DNA of 15,074 bases from Holosporaceae bacterium (GTDB lineage Bacteria > Pseudomonadota > Alphaproteobacteria > UBA3830), in NCBI GenBank assembly GCA_031265715.1, contig JAISCG010000027.1:1-15074 (forward strand). Direction: 5' to 3'. The notes below the pieces were generated by a model. The model was not told the origin of the DNA and ran no database searches. It saw nothing but the letters and a program-made list of their open reading frames with translations. Positions 1 to 6,823 of the stretch are shown here, piece by piece (the first letter of the stretch is position 1; every line of letters starts with the position of its first letter). The position numbers and the translations under genes were made by a program.

Positions 1-291
1 GAGGAATTTATAACAAAAGTTCCCGAAGTACACGAAGCCCTGGAAGAACTGAAATTGCTGAGCGCAAACAAAGAGTTCAGAGCTGCGTACAATGCTCACC
101 TCAAAGCCCAAAACGACCGTATAAGCCGTGAGGCTAATGCTGAAGCCAGGGGTGAAGCCAGGGGTGAACTAAAAAAAGCTAAAGAAACTGCTCTAAATGC
201 CGTTGATATGGGGTTAACAACGGAGCAAGCAGCTAAACTGTCAGGATTATCTATAGAAGAAATCGAATCGTTAAAAAATAGAGACATCTAA
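1..291 (+). CDS. Rpn-family recombination-promoting nuclease / putative PD-(D/E)XK transposase, C-terminal end (partial)
   Basis: The frame is open from the first base of the window, so the gene begins upstream and only the last 96 codons are visible; the catalytic PD-(D/E)XK domain is not in view. The visible tail is a charged helix with a short repeat (ARGEARGE), then a C-terminal segment (MGLTTEQAAKLSGLSIEEI) of the helix-turn-helix-like kind that ends many Rpn/PDDEXK_2 'transposase' proteins. In that family the nuclease nicks or cuts DNA and promotes RecA-independent recombination; members are often scattered in many copies in obligate intracellular alphaproteobacteria. The internal TTG at 55 is just a leucine codon. 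The stop codon at 289-291 lies inside the left arm of an inverted repeat. Family assignment from the tail alone is fairly safe; activity cannot be judged. Confidence 0.75.
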   Translation, partial: EEFITKVPEVHEALEELKLLSANKEFRAAYNAHLKAQNDRISREANAEARGEARGELKKAKETALNAVDMGLTTEQAAKLSGLSIEEIESLKNRDI

Positions 292-417
292 CCTAGTAGT
301 TGATGAGAACGTTCACTTTATCCGATGCCGCCACATAAGCCCCTGATTTTAAGGTTGTTTTTTTAAAGTAGAGCTATAGCTTGAAGTGTTTGTATCAACT
401 ACTAACTTAGATGTCTC
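281..417. repeat. 24-bp inverted repeat overlapping the end of the Rpn gene
   Basis: Left arm 281-304 and right arm 394-417 are reverse complements at 22 of 24 positions, separated by 89 bp. The left arm contains the last codons and stop of the Rpn-family gene. The enclosed segment holds a 10-bp perfect palindrome (AGCTATAGCT, 372-381) and a run of seven or more T. The right arm ends exactly where the dispersed palindromic element (418-549) starts. It could be a long hairpin acting as a transcription end, or the boundary of a mobile unit; the sequence alone does not decide. Confidence 0.7.
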
Positions 418-549
418 AACATTTTTGCGTCATTACGAGCGGAGCGAAGCAATCCGGGACTCAAATTTAAGCAAATTTAAAACCTGAACTGCCACGTCGC
501 GTTGCTCTTCGCAGTGACGAGAGGAAACACCCGATTAAATGAGACGGGT
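418..549 (-). repeat. Dispersed palindromic element, copy A
   Basis: First of three copies of a MITE-like repeat in this window. The core is 429-519. Its left part (GTCATTACGAG...GCAATCC) pairs with its right part (GAACTGCCACG...CAGTGACG) to form an imperfect hairpin around an AT-rich centre. An outer arm at 524-549 (GAAACACCCGATTAAATGAG, then ACGGGT) is the reverse complement of 14153-14178 in copy C with one mismatch. The opposite end, AACATTTTTGCGTC at 418-431, corresponds to 14277-14290 of copy C. Copies A and C are therefore the same element in opposite orientation. It encodes nothing visible. Bases 550-606 beyond it hold no gene I can support. Confidence 0.85.
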
Positions 550-606
550 GGGTAAAAGACAGAACCTGACAAACACAATTTTTTCGGAGGATTTTTCATG
601 TGTTTT

Positions 607-1539
607 TCATCGCAGGACCGCTGCATAACCGAGTTTTAGGCTCTTTTTTCTTTTTTTAGGGAAAAGAGCGGCAGAATCCTGAAAACCTAGGATTTTTGAC
701 AAACCGTCCCCGAAAATTCTGTATATATCCTGTATGTTTTTGAGAATATTACTCTCCTTGCGTGGAAGAACCTTTGTTTGTAACAAATCGGATTTTAAAA
801 AACTGTCCAGCTTAACCACAAGCATACTTTGATTAACATTATCTCCGCACTTGAAATTTTTGTCGTGCACATTGAAAAAATCCGCTTCCGATTCGGTCAG
901 CTTGAGTTTAAAATCAGAGTCTCCGGAAAAAATGACCAGTTCGCCGTTTTTTTCCACAGTCAATTTCATATCCGGACATCTGTTCTGTAAATAAAGGGAT
1001 ACGGCTGCACAGAAAATGTGAATATTTCGGCCGAGCAGATCGAAAATTTCGGGATTCGTCGGACGATGTTGCAAAAAAAAATCAACCAAAATCGCAATTC
1101 TGTCTCCATAAACAGAAATATTTTTCGGCAGTGAACAATATTTTCCGGACGAACCTTTCGCTCGACTAAAAACTTCCTGACTCTGAATGACAAACTTGAC
1201 GTCTTTCTTTTTCGGGACGGGGACAGAAAGACTGCTTGATCCTGTTCGCATGACCTCCTTCATCAAATTTCCGGAATTTTCCGTGCTTTTGTTCAAAAAG
1301 CCGGTAATTTTGTCGTTCATATCACTTCGTACGTCACCGAAACCTCGTTTGATGATGCGTTGAGCAAATATGGGACCGTTGCCTCCCACGAATATTTGAT
1401 CGGTTTTCTTCACCTGTTCGCCCTCTTCTCCCGGGGATTTTTTGACCAAAAAATTATCCCCGTACGACCGGCAATTAATACAAAAAATGCAGATAATACA
1501 GATCATCACCGATAATATATTAGAATATCTTTTTTGCAT
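607..1539 (-). CDS. Unknown exported protein downstream of mreC
   Basis: I do not recognise the family of this 310-residue protein. It starts with a basic-then-hydrophobic stretch (MQKRYSNILSVMICIICIFC, residues 1-20) typical of a Sec signal peptide. A Cys follows (INC, residue 23), but the residues before it do not form a good lipobox, so a lipoprotein is less likely than a soluble periplasmic or secreted protein. The mature part is hydrophilic with scattered lysines and cysteines, and ends in a strongly basic tail (KKRKKS). No transmembrane helix is evident after the signal. The ATG at 1539 is preceded by a GGTGGG-type ribosome site. The gene sits 67 bp after mreC where mreD is often found, but at 310 residues with one N-terminal hydrophobic segment it is not MreD, which is a small multi-pass membrane protein. 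A strong promoter directly before it implies independent expression. Confidence 0.75.
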   Translation of the reverse strand: MQKRYSNILSVMICIICIFCINCRSYGDNFLVKKSPGEEGEQVKKTDQIFVGGNGPIFAQRIIKRGFGDVRSDMNDKITGFLNKSTENSGNLMKEVMRTGSSSLSVPVPKKKDVKFVIQSQEVFSRAKGSSGKYCSLPKNISVYGDRIAILVDFFLQHRPTNPEIFDLLGRNIHIFCAAVSLYLQNRCPDMKLTVEKNGELVIFSGDSDFKLKLTESEADFFNVHDKNFKCGDNVNQSMLVVKLDSFLKSDLLQTKVLPRKESNILKNIQDIYRIFGDGLSKILGFQDSAALFPKKRKKSLKLGYAAVLR

Positions 1540-1566
1540 GTCCCACCTATATCGACAATAAGCATT

Positions 1567-1596
1567 ATCCTATCATGCTTTTTTTGTTTTTGTCAA
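1567..1596 (-). promoter_or_regulatory. Sigma-70 type promoter for the unknown exported protein
   Basis: Reading the minus strand, TTGACA (1596-1591, perfect -35) is followed after 18 bp by TAGGAT (1572-1567, 4 of 6 for -10). The predicted start is about 20 bp before the ATG at 1539. It lies entirely in the mreC-to-607 gap, so the downstream gene probably does not depend on the mre transcript. Confidence 0.65.
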
Positions 1597-1606
1597 GTAA
1601 AATATT

Positions 1607-2425
1607 TCAGGATATTTTTTTTGCGCCGCCGGAAACAACAATTACATATTTCAATGAGTTGAAGTCGACCGGAGATTTTACCTCATTTTTTTTATCGGTC
1701 TTCAGGATTTTTCCGACGTAAACATCCTCGCATATTCCGTAGCCGGACGTTCTGACTTCATCTCCATCATTTATTTGAATATCCTCGTGAATTGTCGAAA
1801 TAAAGAGGTTGTCGGAGTTGCTCCCGGTCATGATGGCGTTCACCGGAATTTCCCCTATTTTCACCGGAATGCCGGAATTCATGTCCGTAATCAGCAGGGC
1901 ACGACTCCAGGTGTCATTTACTTCTATAATTCTTCCCACCAGACCGTCCGAATTTTTCACAACGTCTTCCTCGGATATTCCGTCGATTTTCCCCAGATTT
2001 AAAACAATTGATCGGGTGAAATCATTGGAAAAAATATCGACGATGCGGGCAATTTTCAGAACGGTTTGCTCCGATTCTTTCAGCGAAAGCAATTTCCTTA
2101 ACTCCTCATTTTCCGATCGAAAATGCTTTAAAGTCTCGATTTCTTCCCGCAGTTGCTCGTTGGAATTGCGCAGATCAAGCAGCGTGCCCTCGATGTCGTT
2201 AAACAAAAACCGGGAAAAATTCAAAAATATTTTCTCTGCTTCATCGGAATATTTGCTAAGCGCAACTTTTGCAGAGGTCAAAAAAAGCCGACTTTTATCC
2301 GAAAAATCAACTCCGATTTCTGTGTGAAAAACTCCGATCAATGAAACAAAAAACAACACCTTGAGTATTACTCTCCTTTTTTTAAAGCGCCTGAAAAGCA
2401 GATGAGAATCTCTTCCTTCTGTCAT
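1607..2425 (-). CDS. mreC: Rod shape-determining protein MreC
   Basis: MreC is a bitopic periplasmic scaffold that links the cytoplasmic MreB filaments to the elongasome enzymes. The protein is 272 residues, normal for the family. A basic cytoplasmic start (FRRFKKRRVI) leads into one transmembrane helix (about residues 20-36). A coiled coil with heptad leucines follows (about 83-120, NSNEQLREEIETLKHF then ENEELRKLL), and then the beta-barrel domain with the family-typical region around VDIFSNDFTRSIVLNLG and DGLVGRIIEV. The ATG is 16 bp after the mreB stop, so the two are one operon. No mreD, PBP2 gene or rodA follows, unlike the usual mreBCD-mrdAB order. Confidence 0.95.
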   Translation of the reverse strand: MTEGRDSHLLFRRFKKRRVILKVLFFVSLIGVFHTEIGVDFSDKSRLFLTSAKVALSKYSDEAEKIFLNFSRFLFNDIEGTLLDLRNSNEQLREEIETLKHFRSENEELRKLLSLKESEQTVLKIARIVDIFSNDFTRSIVLNLGKIDGISEEDVVKNSDGLVGRIIEVNDTWSRALLITDMNSGIPVKIGEIPVNAIMTGSNSDNLFISTIHEDIQINDGDEVRTSGYGICEDVYVGKILKTDKKNEVKSPVDFNSLKYVIVVSGGAKKIS

Positions 2426-2441
2426 TTTTACGTGAAGTCAG

Positions 2442-3482
2442 CTAGTAGGCTCTGAGCAAAACTGTTTTCATTATGTTCAATTCTTCCAAAGTTTTTCCCG
2501 TGCCGAGCGCAACGCACAGAAGCGCATCTTCGGCAATCGAAACCGGAAGACCGGTTTTTTGCCGCAGCAACTCCTCGAGTCTGCTCAGCAATGAACCGCC
2601 CCCGGTCATAATAATTCCTTTATCCACAATGTCTGCGGACAGTTCCGGAGGGGTATTTTCAAGCGCAAATTTCACCGCTTCCACCACAGCTGCTACCGGA
2701 TCCACAAGACTTTCCACGATTTGGCTTTCCGTAATCGTTATTTCCTTCGGAACGCCTCTCACGAGATCGCGTCCTTTGATTGACATGGAGCGCCCGTCGC
2801 CCTTATCCGGCTGAATGGCGGCGCCGATTTCTTTCTTTATTCTTTCAGCGGTTGTTTCTCCGATCAGCAGGTTGTGATTTTTCCTTATATAGTTGACGAT
2901 CGATTCATCCATTTTATCTCCGCCGACCCTCACGGAATTTCCGTAAACAATACCTCCGAGAGATAAAACCGCCACCTCCGTTGTTCCTCCGCCTATGTCC
3001 ACGACCATCGATCCCGTCGGTTCGGTTACCGGCAACCCGGCGCCTATTGCCGCTGCCATCGGCTCTTCGATCAGAAACACTCTTCTGGCTCCGGCTCCCT
3101 CGGCGGATTCCTGGATGGCCCTTCTTTCGACGGCTGTTGCGCCCCGGGGAATACAAATAACTATTTGGGGACTGACAAAACTTTTTCTGTTATGAACTTT
3201 GCGGATGAAATATTTTATCATTTCTTCGGCAACGTCAAAATCCGCGATGACTCCGTCTTTCATGGGACGGATGGCAACTATGTTTCCGGGAGTTCTGCCG
3301 ACCATCAATTTTGCTTCATCGCCGACGGCAAGCACGCGCTTTTTTCCGCCGTCGTCTGCGAGAGCCACAACCGACGGTTCATCCAAAACGACTCCCTTGC
3401 CTTTTACATAAACCAATGTGTTTGCCGTGCCAAGATCAATACCTATATCAGAAGAAATCAGACCGCGCAAATATGAAAACAT
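2442..3482 (-). CDS. mreB: Rod shape-determining protein MreB (actin homologue)
   Basis: MreB polymerises on the inner membrane and directs lateral peptidoglycan synthesis in rod-shaped cells. The 346-residue protein has full family length. Actin-fold ATP-binding motifs are all present: phosphate-1 near the start (IGIDLGTANTLVYVKGKG), phosphate-2 in the middle (VVDIGGGTTEVAVLSLGG) and the adenosine motif near the end (IIMTGGGSLLSRLEELL). The N-terminus (MFSYLRGLISSDIG) matches the short amphipathic membrane-binding start seen in Gram-negative MreB. A GGGAG ribosome site lies 7 bp before the ATG. The presence of intact MreB suggests the cell keeps a rod shape and a peptidoglycan wall. Confidence 0.98.
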   Translation of the reverse strand: MFSYLRGLISSDIGIDLGTANTLVYVKGKGVVLDEPSVVALADDGGKKRVLAVGDEAKLMVGRTPGNIVAIRPMKDGVIADFDVAEEMIKYFIRKVHNRKSFVSPQIVICIPRGATAVERRAIQESAEGAGARRVFLIEEPMAAAIGAGLPVTEPTGSMVVDIGGGTTEVAVLSLGGIVYGNSVRVGGDKMDESIVNYIRKNHNLLIGETTAERIKKEIGAAIQPDKGDGRSMSIKGRDLVRGVPKEITITESQIVESLVDPVAAVVEAVKFALENTPPELSADIVDKGIIMTGGGSLLSRLEELLRQKTGLPVSIAEDALLCVALGTGKTLEELNIMKTVLLRAY

Positions 3483-3505
3483 AAATAAACTCCCAAATCT
3501 TCGCC

Positions 3506-3534
3506 AGAATAGATCTCACATTCACAAAAGTCAA
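3506..3534 (-). promoter_or_regulatory. Sigma-70 type promoter for mreB-mreC
   Basis: On the minus strand TTGACT (3534-3529) is followed after exactly 17 bp by TATTCT (3511-3506). The predicted start lies about 17 bp before the mreB ATG, with a short leader carrying the GGGAG ribosome site at 3494-3490. Confidence 0.65.
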
Positions 3535-3679
3535 TCAGATTAACTGTCTTTTAACGGTTTTCGCCCCACAATGATGGAGATTTAGCGAGTGGAGCGAAAT
3601 ATTGTCTAAAATTCTGACTGTAATACAATAAAAAGGGTCAGACTCTCAGAAAGACTCAAATCGTAGTGATTTTCGTTGA

Positions 3680-3889
3680 GCCTTAACTTGCCGTCCCGGC
3701 ATTAATTGCGATTCTGTGTTCCGAAACCCGGAAGGAATAAAAGATCGGCGCGAATGGAACGGCAAGGAATATCAATTGTGGGAGGTTATTTTATTTTCAA
3801 TTTTGGCGATAGCGGCGAACGCAAAAACGTACAGTGATATTCAGCGATTTATCGAGGTAAATTTCGACAAACTGATATGGCTACGATAA
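3680..3889 (+). pseudogene. ISAs1-like transposase remnant (N-terminal domain only)
   Basis: The + frame from 3680 to the TAA at 3887-3889 encodes about 69 residues with no start codon. The part DRREWNGKEYQLWEVILFSI followed by LAIAANAKTYSDIQRFIEV and NFDKLIWL matches the N-terminal 'DDE_Tnp_1-associated' domain of ISAs1-type transposases: a basic stretch, a hydrophobic helix with a small-residue turn, then an aromatic-rich helix. The catalytic DDE domain is missing; the frame stops 5 bp before the 3' end of uppP. No terminal inverted repeats or target duplications were found. Bases 3535-3679 upstream show no gene. This is a dead insertion-sequence fragment; the family call is fairly confident, the exact IS group less so. 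Confidence 0.7.
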
Positions 3890-3894
3890 TTTCG

Positions 3895-4674
3895 CTAACA
3901 GAACCTAAGCAATCCGAACAGAAATCTGTAAATTATTATCAACAAAAAAGTATGGTTTCTTAAGAATTTTACCATCAAATTTATTGAAATCATCCCAAAC
4001 ACAAACGCGGCGACGGTTCCCGCCGCCATTGCGCCCGGATTGTCCGCAACCGTTTTTCCCAGAAGTATTTGCAGAAGTTTCAGGCTGCAGGCTCCGGCAA
4101 CCGGCGGAACGGATAAAAGCATCGAGTAGGTGAAACTTTCTTCCCGGGAATATTTCAGATATCTCATCACGGAAAGACAAATTCCCAATCGGCTGATTCC
4201 GGGAATAAACGAGAGGGGTTGGATGAGCCCGACGATCAAACTGTCTCTTCTCGAAATTCCTTCTCGATTCGCGGGTTTTTTGTCGCAAAAATATAAAATT
4301 GCCGCAAATACGATCATCAGGATTGATGTAATTACGGGAGAATTGATGTCCGCCTTCAAAAAATCCATTATTCCGAAAACAATGATTGTCGGCAGGGATG
4401 ACAGAGCGATCGTCACAAAAAAATCGCGATTATCGGTTTTTCGGTTGCATATAAAATTGACGCCTCCCAGAAACATATTCAGCACTTGGCGTCGGAAAAA
4501 CACAAAAATCGTCAGCAGCGTTCCGGCATTTAAAAATACATCGAAAATTTTTCCGGGATAATGAATATCGAACGACTGCAGGAAAAAAGAAACATGAGCC
4601 GAAGAACTTACCGGAAGAAATTCGGTAATTCCCTGTACTGCCCCCGCAAAAAATGCCTCAGAAGATGTTATCAT
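3895..4674 (-). CDS. uppP: Undecaprenyl-diphosphatase UppP (BacA family)
   Basis: This is an inner-membrane enzyme that converts undecaprenyl diphosphate to undecaprenyl phosphate, recycling the lipid carrier for peptidoglycan and other envelope polymers; the family also gives bacitracin tolerance. The 259-residue protein is of usual length and is hydrophobic throughout with about eight membrane segments. The first signature is intact (VQGITEFLPVSSSAH, about residues 13-27). The second, normally PGxSRSG, reads PGISRLG here; the catalytically important Ser and Arg of the SR pair are kept but the second Ser is Leu. The ATG overlaps the accC stop (ATGA), so the gene is translationally coupled to accC, an unusual partner. 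An IS fragment lies directly beyond its 3' end. Confidence 0.93.
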   Translation of the reverse strand: MITSSEAFFAGAVQGITEFLPVSSSAHVSFFLQSFDIHYPGKIFDVFLNAGTLLTIFVFFRRQVLNMFLGGVNFICNRKTDNRDFFVTIALSSLPTIIVFGIMDFLKADINSPVITSILMIVFAAILYFCDKKPANREGISRRDSLIVGLIQPLSFIPGISRLGICLSVMRYLKYSREESFTYSMLLSVPPVAGACSLKLLQILLGKTVADNPGAMAAGTVAAFVFGMISINLMVKFLRNHTFLLIIIYRFLFGLLRFC

Positions 4675-6023
4675 TTATTTTCGTGCAATCTTTCAAGGAA
4701 ATGAATATCGAAATTTCCCGCGATTATATCCGGATTATTTGCCAGCCTCATGTGAAGAGGAATGAGAGTGTCGACCCCGTCGATGACGTACTCTCTCAGA
4801 GCTCTTCGAAGACGTGCAAGACACTGTTCCCGGTCATTTGCATGAACAATCAGCTTTGAAATCAGACTGTCGTAGTAGGGAGGCACTTTGCAGCCGTCAT
4901 ACAGCGCGCTGTCGACCCTGACTCCCGGCCCTCCCGGACAGTGATAATTGTTGATCGTACCGGCAGACGGAATGAAAGTCTCCGAATTTTCCGCGTTAAT
5001 TCTGCATTCGATGGCATGACCTTTAAACGTAACGTCATTCTGGGTCAGCGATAATTTGTTTCCGCCGGCGATTAGAATCTGTTCGCGAACTATGTCGATG
5101 CCGGTAATTACCTCCGTAATCGGATGCTCGACCTGGATGCGGGTATTCATCTCAATGAAATACAATTCTCCGTTCTCGTACAAAAACTCGAGCGTTCCGG
5201 CTCCCGAATATCCCAATCGACCGACCGCTTCAGCAATTTTTCCGCCGAAAACGTCGCGAAACTTCGGAGTGAGAACCAAACTCACGGCTTCTTCCCAAAC
5301 TTTTTGATTTCTCCTCTGCAAAGAGCAATCTCTTTCGCCCAGGTGAACGGCATTGCCGAATTGATCCGCTATGATCTGAAATTCAATGTGGCGCGGGGCG
5401 GTTAAATATTTTTCCAGATAAACCTGATTGTTTCCGAATGAAATTCCTGCCTCCTGTCTCGCCGTTTCGTAGGCTTCCGTAAATTCCGAACGCGAACGCG
5501 CGACTTTCATTCCGCGACCTCCGCCTCCGCCGGCAGCTTTAATGAGAACCGGGTATCCCATTTCATCCGCCATCTTCAGGGCTTTGTTGACGTTAGTTAC
5601 CGCACCGTCGGATCCCGGAACGGTCGGCAATCCGAGCCGGGCGAAAGTTTTTTTGGCCATGATTTTATCGCCCATCATCGCGATGTGATCGGCTTTCGGA
5701 CCGATGAAAATCAGGCCGTGTTCCTCAACCATATGTGAAAATGTCGAATTTTCACTGAGAAATCCGAAACCGGGATGAATTGCATCCGCGCCGGAAACAC
5801 AGGCGGCAGAAATAATCGACGGTATATTAAGATAGCTTTCCCGGGGCTGCGGGGGACCGATACACACACTTTCGTCAGCCAGACGCACGTGCATTGCCTC
5901 GGCATCGGCCGTGGAGTGAACGGCTACCGTCTGGATTCCGAGATCTTTACACGCTCTCAGAATTCTTACGGCGATTTCACCTCTGTTTGCTATTAATACT
6001 TTTTTAACATTCGAACGTTTCAT
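4671..6023 (-). CDS. accC: Acetyl-CoA carboxylase, biotin carboxylase subunit
   Basis: AccC uses ATP and bicarbonate to carboxylate the biotin on AccB, the first half-reaction of malonyl-CoA synthesis. With the ATG at 6023 the protein is 450 residues, matching the family. I see the N-terminal domain (KVLIANRGEIAVRILRACKD), the ATP-grasp glycine-rich loop (KAAGGGGGRGMK, about 163-173), ERDCSLQRRNQKV (about 230-242) and the catalytic EMNTRIQVEHPITE. The His common in bacterial QRRHQK is Asn, as in several plant and propionyl-CoA carboxylase relatives, so this is not a defect. EEAPSP, common after it, reads EEAVSL. An in-frame TTG at 6029 overlaps the accB stop; the ATG two bases after that stop is the better start because MKRSNVKKVLIANRGE fits the family. 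Close linkage to accB is the usual pairing. Confidence 0.96.
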   Translation of the reverse strand: MKRSNVKKVLIANRGEIAVRILRACKDLGIQTVAVHSTADAEAMHVRLADESVCIGPPQPRESYLNIPSIISAACVSGADAIHPGFGFLSENSTFSHMVEEHGLIFIGPKADHIAMMGDKIMAKKTFARLGLPTVPGSDGAVTNVNKALKMADEMGYPVLIKAAGGGGGRGMKVARSRSEFTEAYETARQEAGISFGNNQVYLEKYLTAPRHIEFQIIADQFGNAVHLGERDCSLQRRNQKVWEEAVSLVLTPKFRDVFGGKIAEAVGRLGYSGAGTLEFLYENGELYFIEMNTRIQVEHPITEVITGIDIVREQILIAGGNKLSLTQNDVTFKGHAIECRINAENSETFIPSAGTINNYHCPGGPGVRVDSALYDGCKVPPYYDSLISKLIVHANDREQCLARLRRALREYVIDGVDTLIPLHMRLANNPDIIAGNFDIHFLERLHENK

Positions 6024-6025
6024 AA

Positions 6026-6496
6026 TCAATCAATAATAATAACCGGATCGCCATACTCGACTGGCTGGGAGTCTTTTACAAAAACATGCTTCACCGTGCC
6101 GGAACGCGGAGATTTTATCAGGTTCATAACCTTCATCGCTTCAATTATAAAAAGAGTCTGCCCCATGGAGACCTTATCTCCGACGGACACAAACGGAAAC
6201 GCGTCATGTCCCGGGGACAAATAAACGGTTCCGACCATTTGAGCCTCAATAATTCCCGGATGGTTTTGTAAATTATCGTTTTTAATGTCTGCTGCCAAAT
6301 TCGATGTCACAACCGGTGCAAATCCTTGTTGCATCAGGGGCTGTTGAGGAACAGAAACCATTGTTTGCGAGACAGTGCGAGAAACCTTTATTCGCAGAGA
6401 ATCTACCTGATACTCTATTTCCGTTAAATCAGTTTCCCTCAGGAGCTCTGCCAGAGACCTAACCGCGTCAGAATCTATCTTGACTTGTTGACCCAA
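6026..6496 (-). CDS. accB: Acetyl-CoA carboxylase, biotin carboxyl carrier protein
   Basis: AccB carries the covalently bound biotin between the biotin carboxylase and the carboxyltransferase. The N-terminal region (KIDSDAVRSLAELLRETDLT, then EIEYQVDSLRIKVSR) and the C-terminal biotinyl domain with EAMKVMN, whose Lys is the biotinylation site, are both clear, joined by a Gln/Pro-rich linker. The open frame continues upstream into the tRNA gene, so the start must lie after it. The best choice is TTG at 6496, preceded by AAGGA four bases upstream, giving 156 residues, typical for AccB. There is no ATG in frame at the right place. The ribosome site lies within about 30 bp of the tRNA 3' end, so the gene must share the tRNA transcript or have a promoter overlapping the tRNA. 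Confidence 0.93.
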   Translation of the reverse strand: MGQQVKIDSDAVRSLAELLRETDLTEIEYQVDSLRIKVSRTVSQTMVSVPQQPLMQQGFAPVVTSNLAADIKNDNLQNHPGIIEAQMVGTVYLSPGHDAFPFVSVGDKVSMGQTLFIIEAMKVMNLIKSPRSGTVKHVFVKDSQPVEYGDPVIIID

Positions 6497-6525
6497 ATTT
6501 TCCTTCCCATCTAAAACGGTGGCGG

Positions 6526-6600
6526 TGGTGGGCGCAGCAGGGATCGAACCTACGACCACTACGATGTCAACGTAGTGCTCTACCGCTGAGCTATGCGCCC
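6526..6600 (-). tRNA. tRNA-Val (anticodon GAC)
   Basis: The minus strand folds into a complete 75-nt cloverleaf: acceptor stem GGGCGCA/TGCGCCC, D-arm GCTC/GAGC, anticodon stem CTACG/CGTAG with loop TTGACAT (anticodon GAC, reading GUC), T-arm GTAGG-TTCGATC-CCTGC, discriminator A and an encoded CCA end. It is the first gene of the tRNA-accB-accC-uppP string; processing at its 3' end would release the accB message with a leader of about 30 nt. Confidence 0.97.
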
Positions 6601-6619
6601 CAACGTTCCACGGAGTAGA

Positions 6620-6648
6620 GATATATATTGTTTTGATAATTTTTGCAA
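6620..6648 (-). promoter_or_regulatory. Candidate promoter for tRNA-Val and the acc genes
   Basis: On the minus strand TTGCAA (6648-6643) is followed after 17 bp by TATATC (6625-6620) within an AT-rich stretch, placing a start about 13 bp before the tRNA 5' end. Each box matches only 4 of 6 consensus bases, but the position is right and no better pair lies between here and repeat copy B. Confidence 0.45.
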
Positions 6649-6672
6649 GCGAAGTTTGCGTCGGATCTTATT

Positions 6673-6823
6673 ACCCGCCGTATTAAATTAGGCGTTTCCT
6701 TATGTCATTGCGAGAAGTGAAACGACGCAGCAATCCGGGACTCAAATTTAAGCAATTTTTAAATCTCTGGATTGCCACGTCACGCCGCTCCTCACAATGA
6801 CGAAATGAAACGCTCGATTAAAT
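6673..6823 (+). repeat. Dispersed palindromic element, copy B (both outer arms)
   Basis: The outer left arm at 6673-6698 (ACCCGCCGTATTAAATTAGG then CGTTTC) resembles 14153-14178. The inner hairpin at 6704-6802 begins GTCATTGCGAGA and ends CTCACAATGACG, with GCAATCCGGG and CTGGATTGCC pairing around an AT-rich centre. A partial right outer arm (GAAACGCTCGATTAAAT, 6807-6823) follows. The right arm reaches into the 3' end of the gene ending at 6818 and provides its stop codon. Confidence 0.85.

Noticed and set aside
418..549. Possibility that the dispersed repeats form a CRISPR array or RNA gene
   Set aside because: The copies are kilobases apart, in mixed orientation, without regular spacers; they are hairpin-forming intergenic elements.
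598..639. Short + strand ORF of 13 codons after a good GGAGG site (MCFSSQDRCITEF)
   Set aside because: It overlaps the end of the unknown exported gene on the other strand, is very short, and has no other support; probably chance.
638..668. Hairpin GCTCTTTT...AAAAGAGC near the end of the unknown exported gene
   Set aside because: It lies inside the coding region (lysine-rich tail), has a 14-nt AT-rich loop and no T-tract on either side.
1809..2327. Long + strand open frame opposite mreC
   Set aside because: It is a shadow of mreC; serine-rich composition typical of antisense frames and no recognisable domain.
5280..5340. AccC active-site change QRRHQK to QRRNQK as a possible defect
   Set aside because: Asn at this place is common in plant-type biotin carboxylases and in propionyl-CoA carboxylase alpha subunits, so it is a normal variant.
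6497..6559. Upstream extension of accB from an ATG at 6559
   Set aside because: It would run through the tRNA-Val gene; the extra residues do not match AccB, and a TTG with a ribosome site just after the tRNA fits family length.
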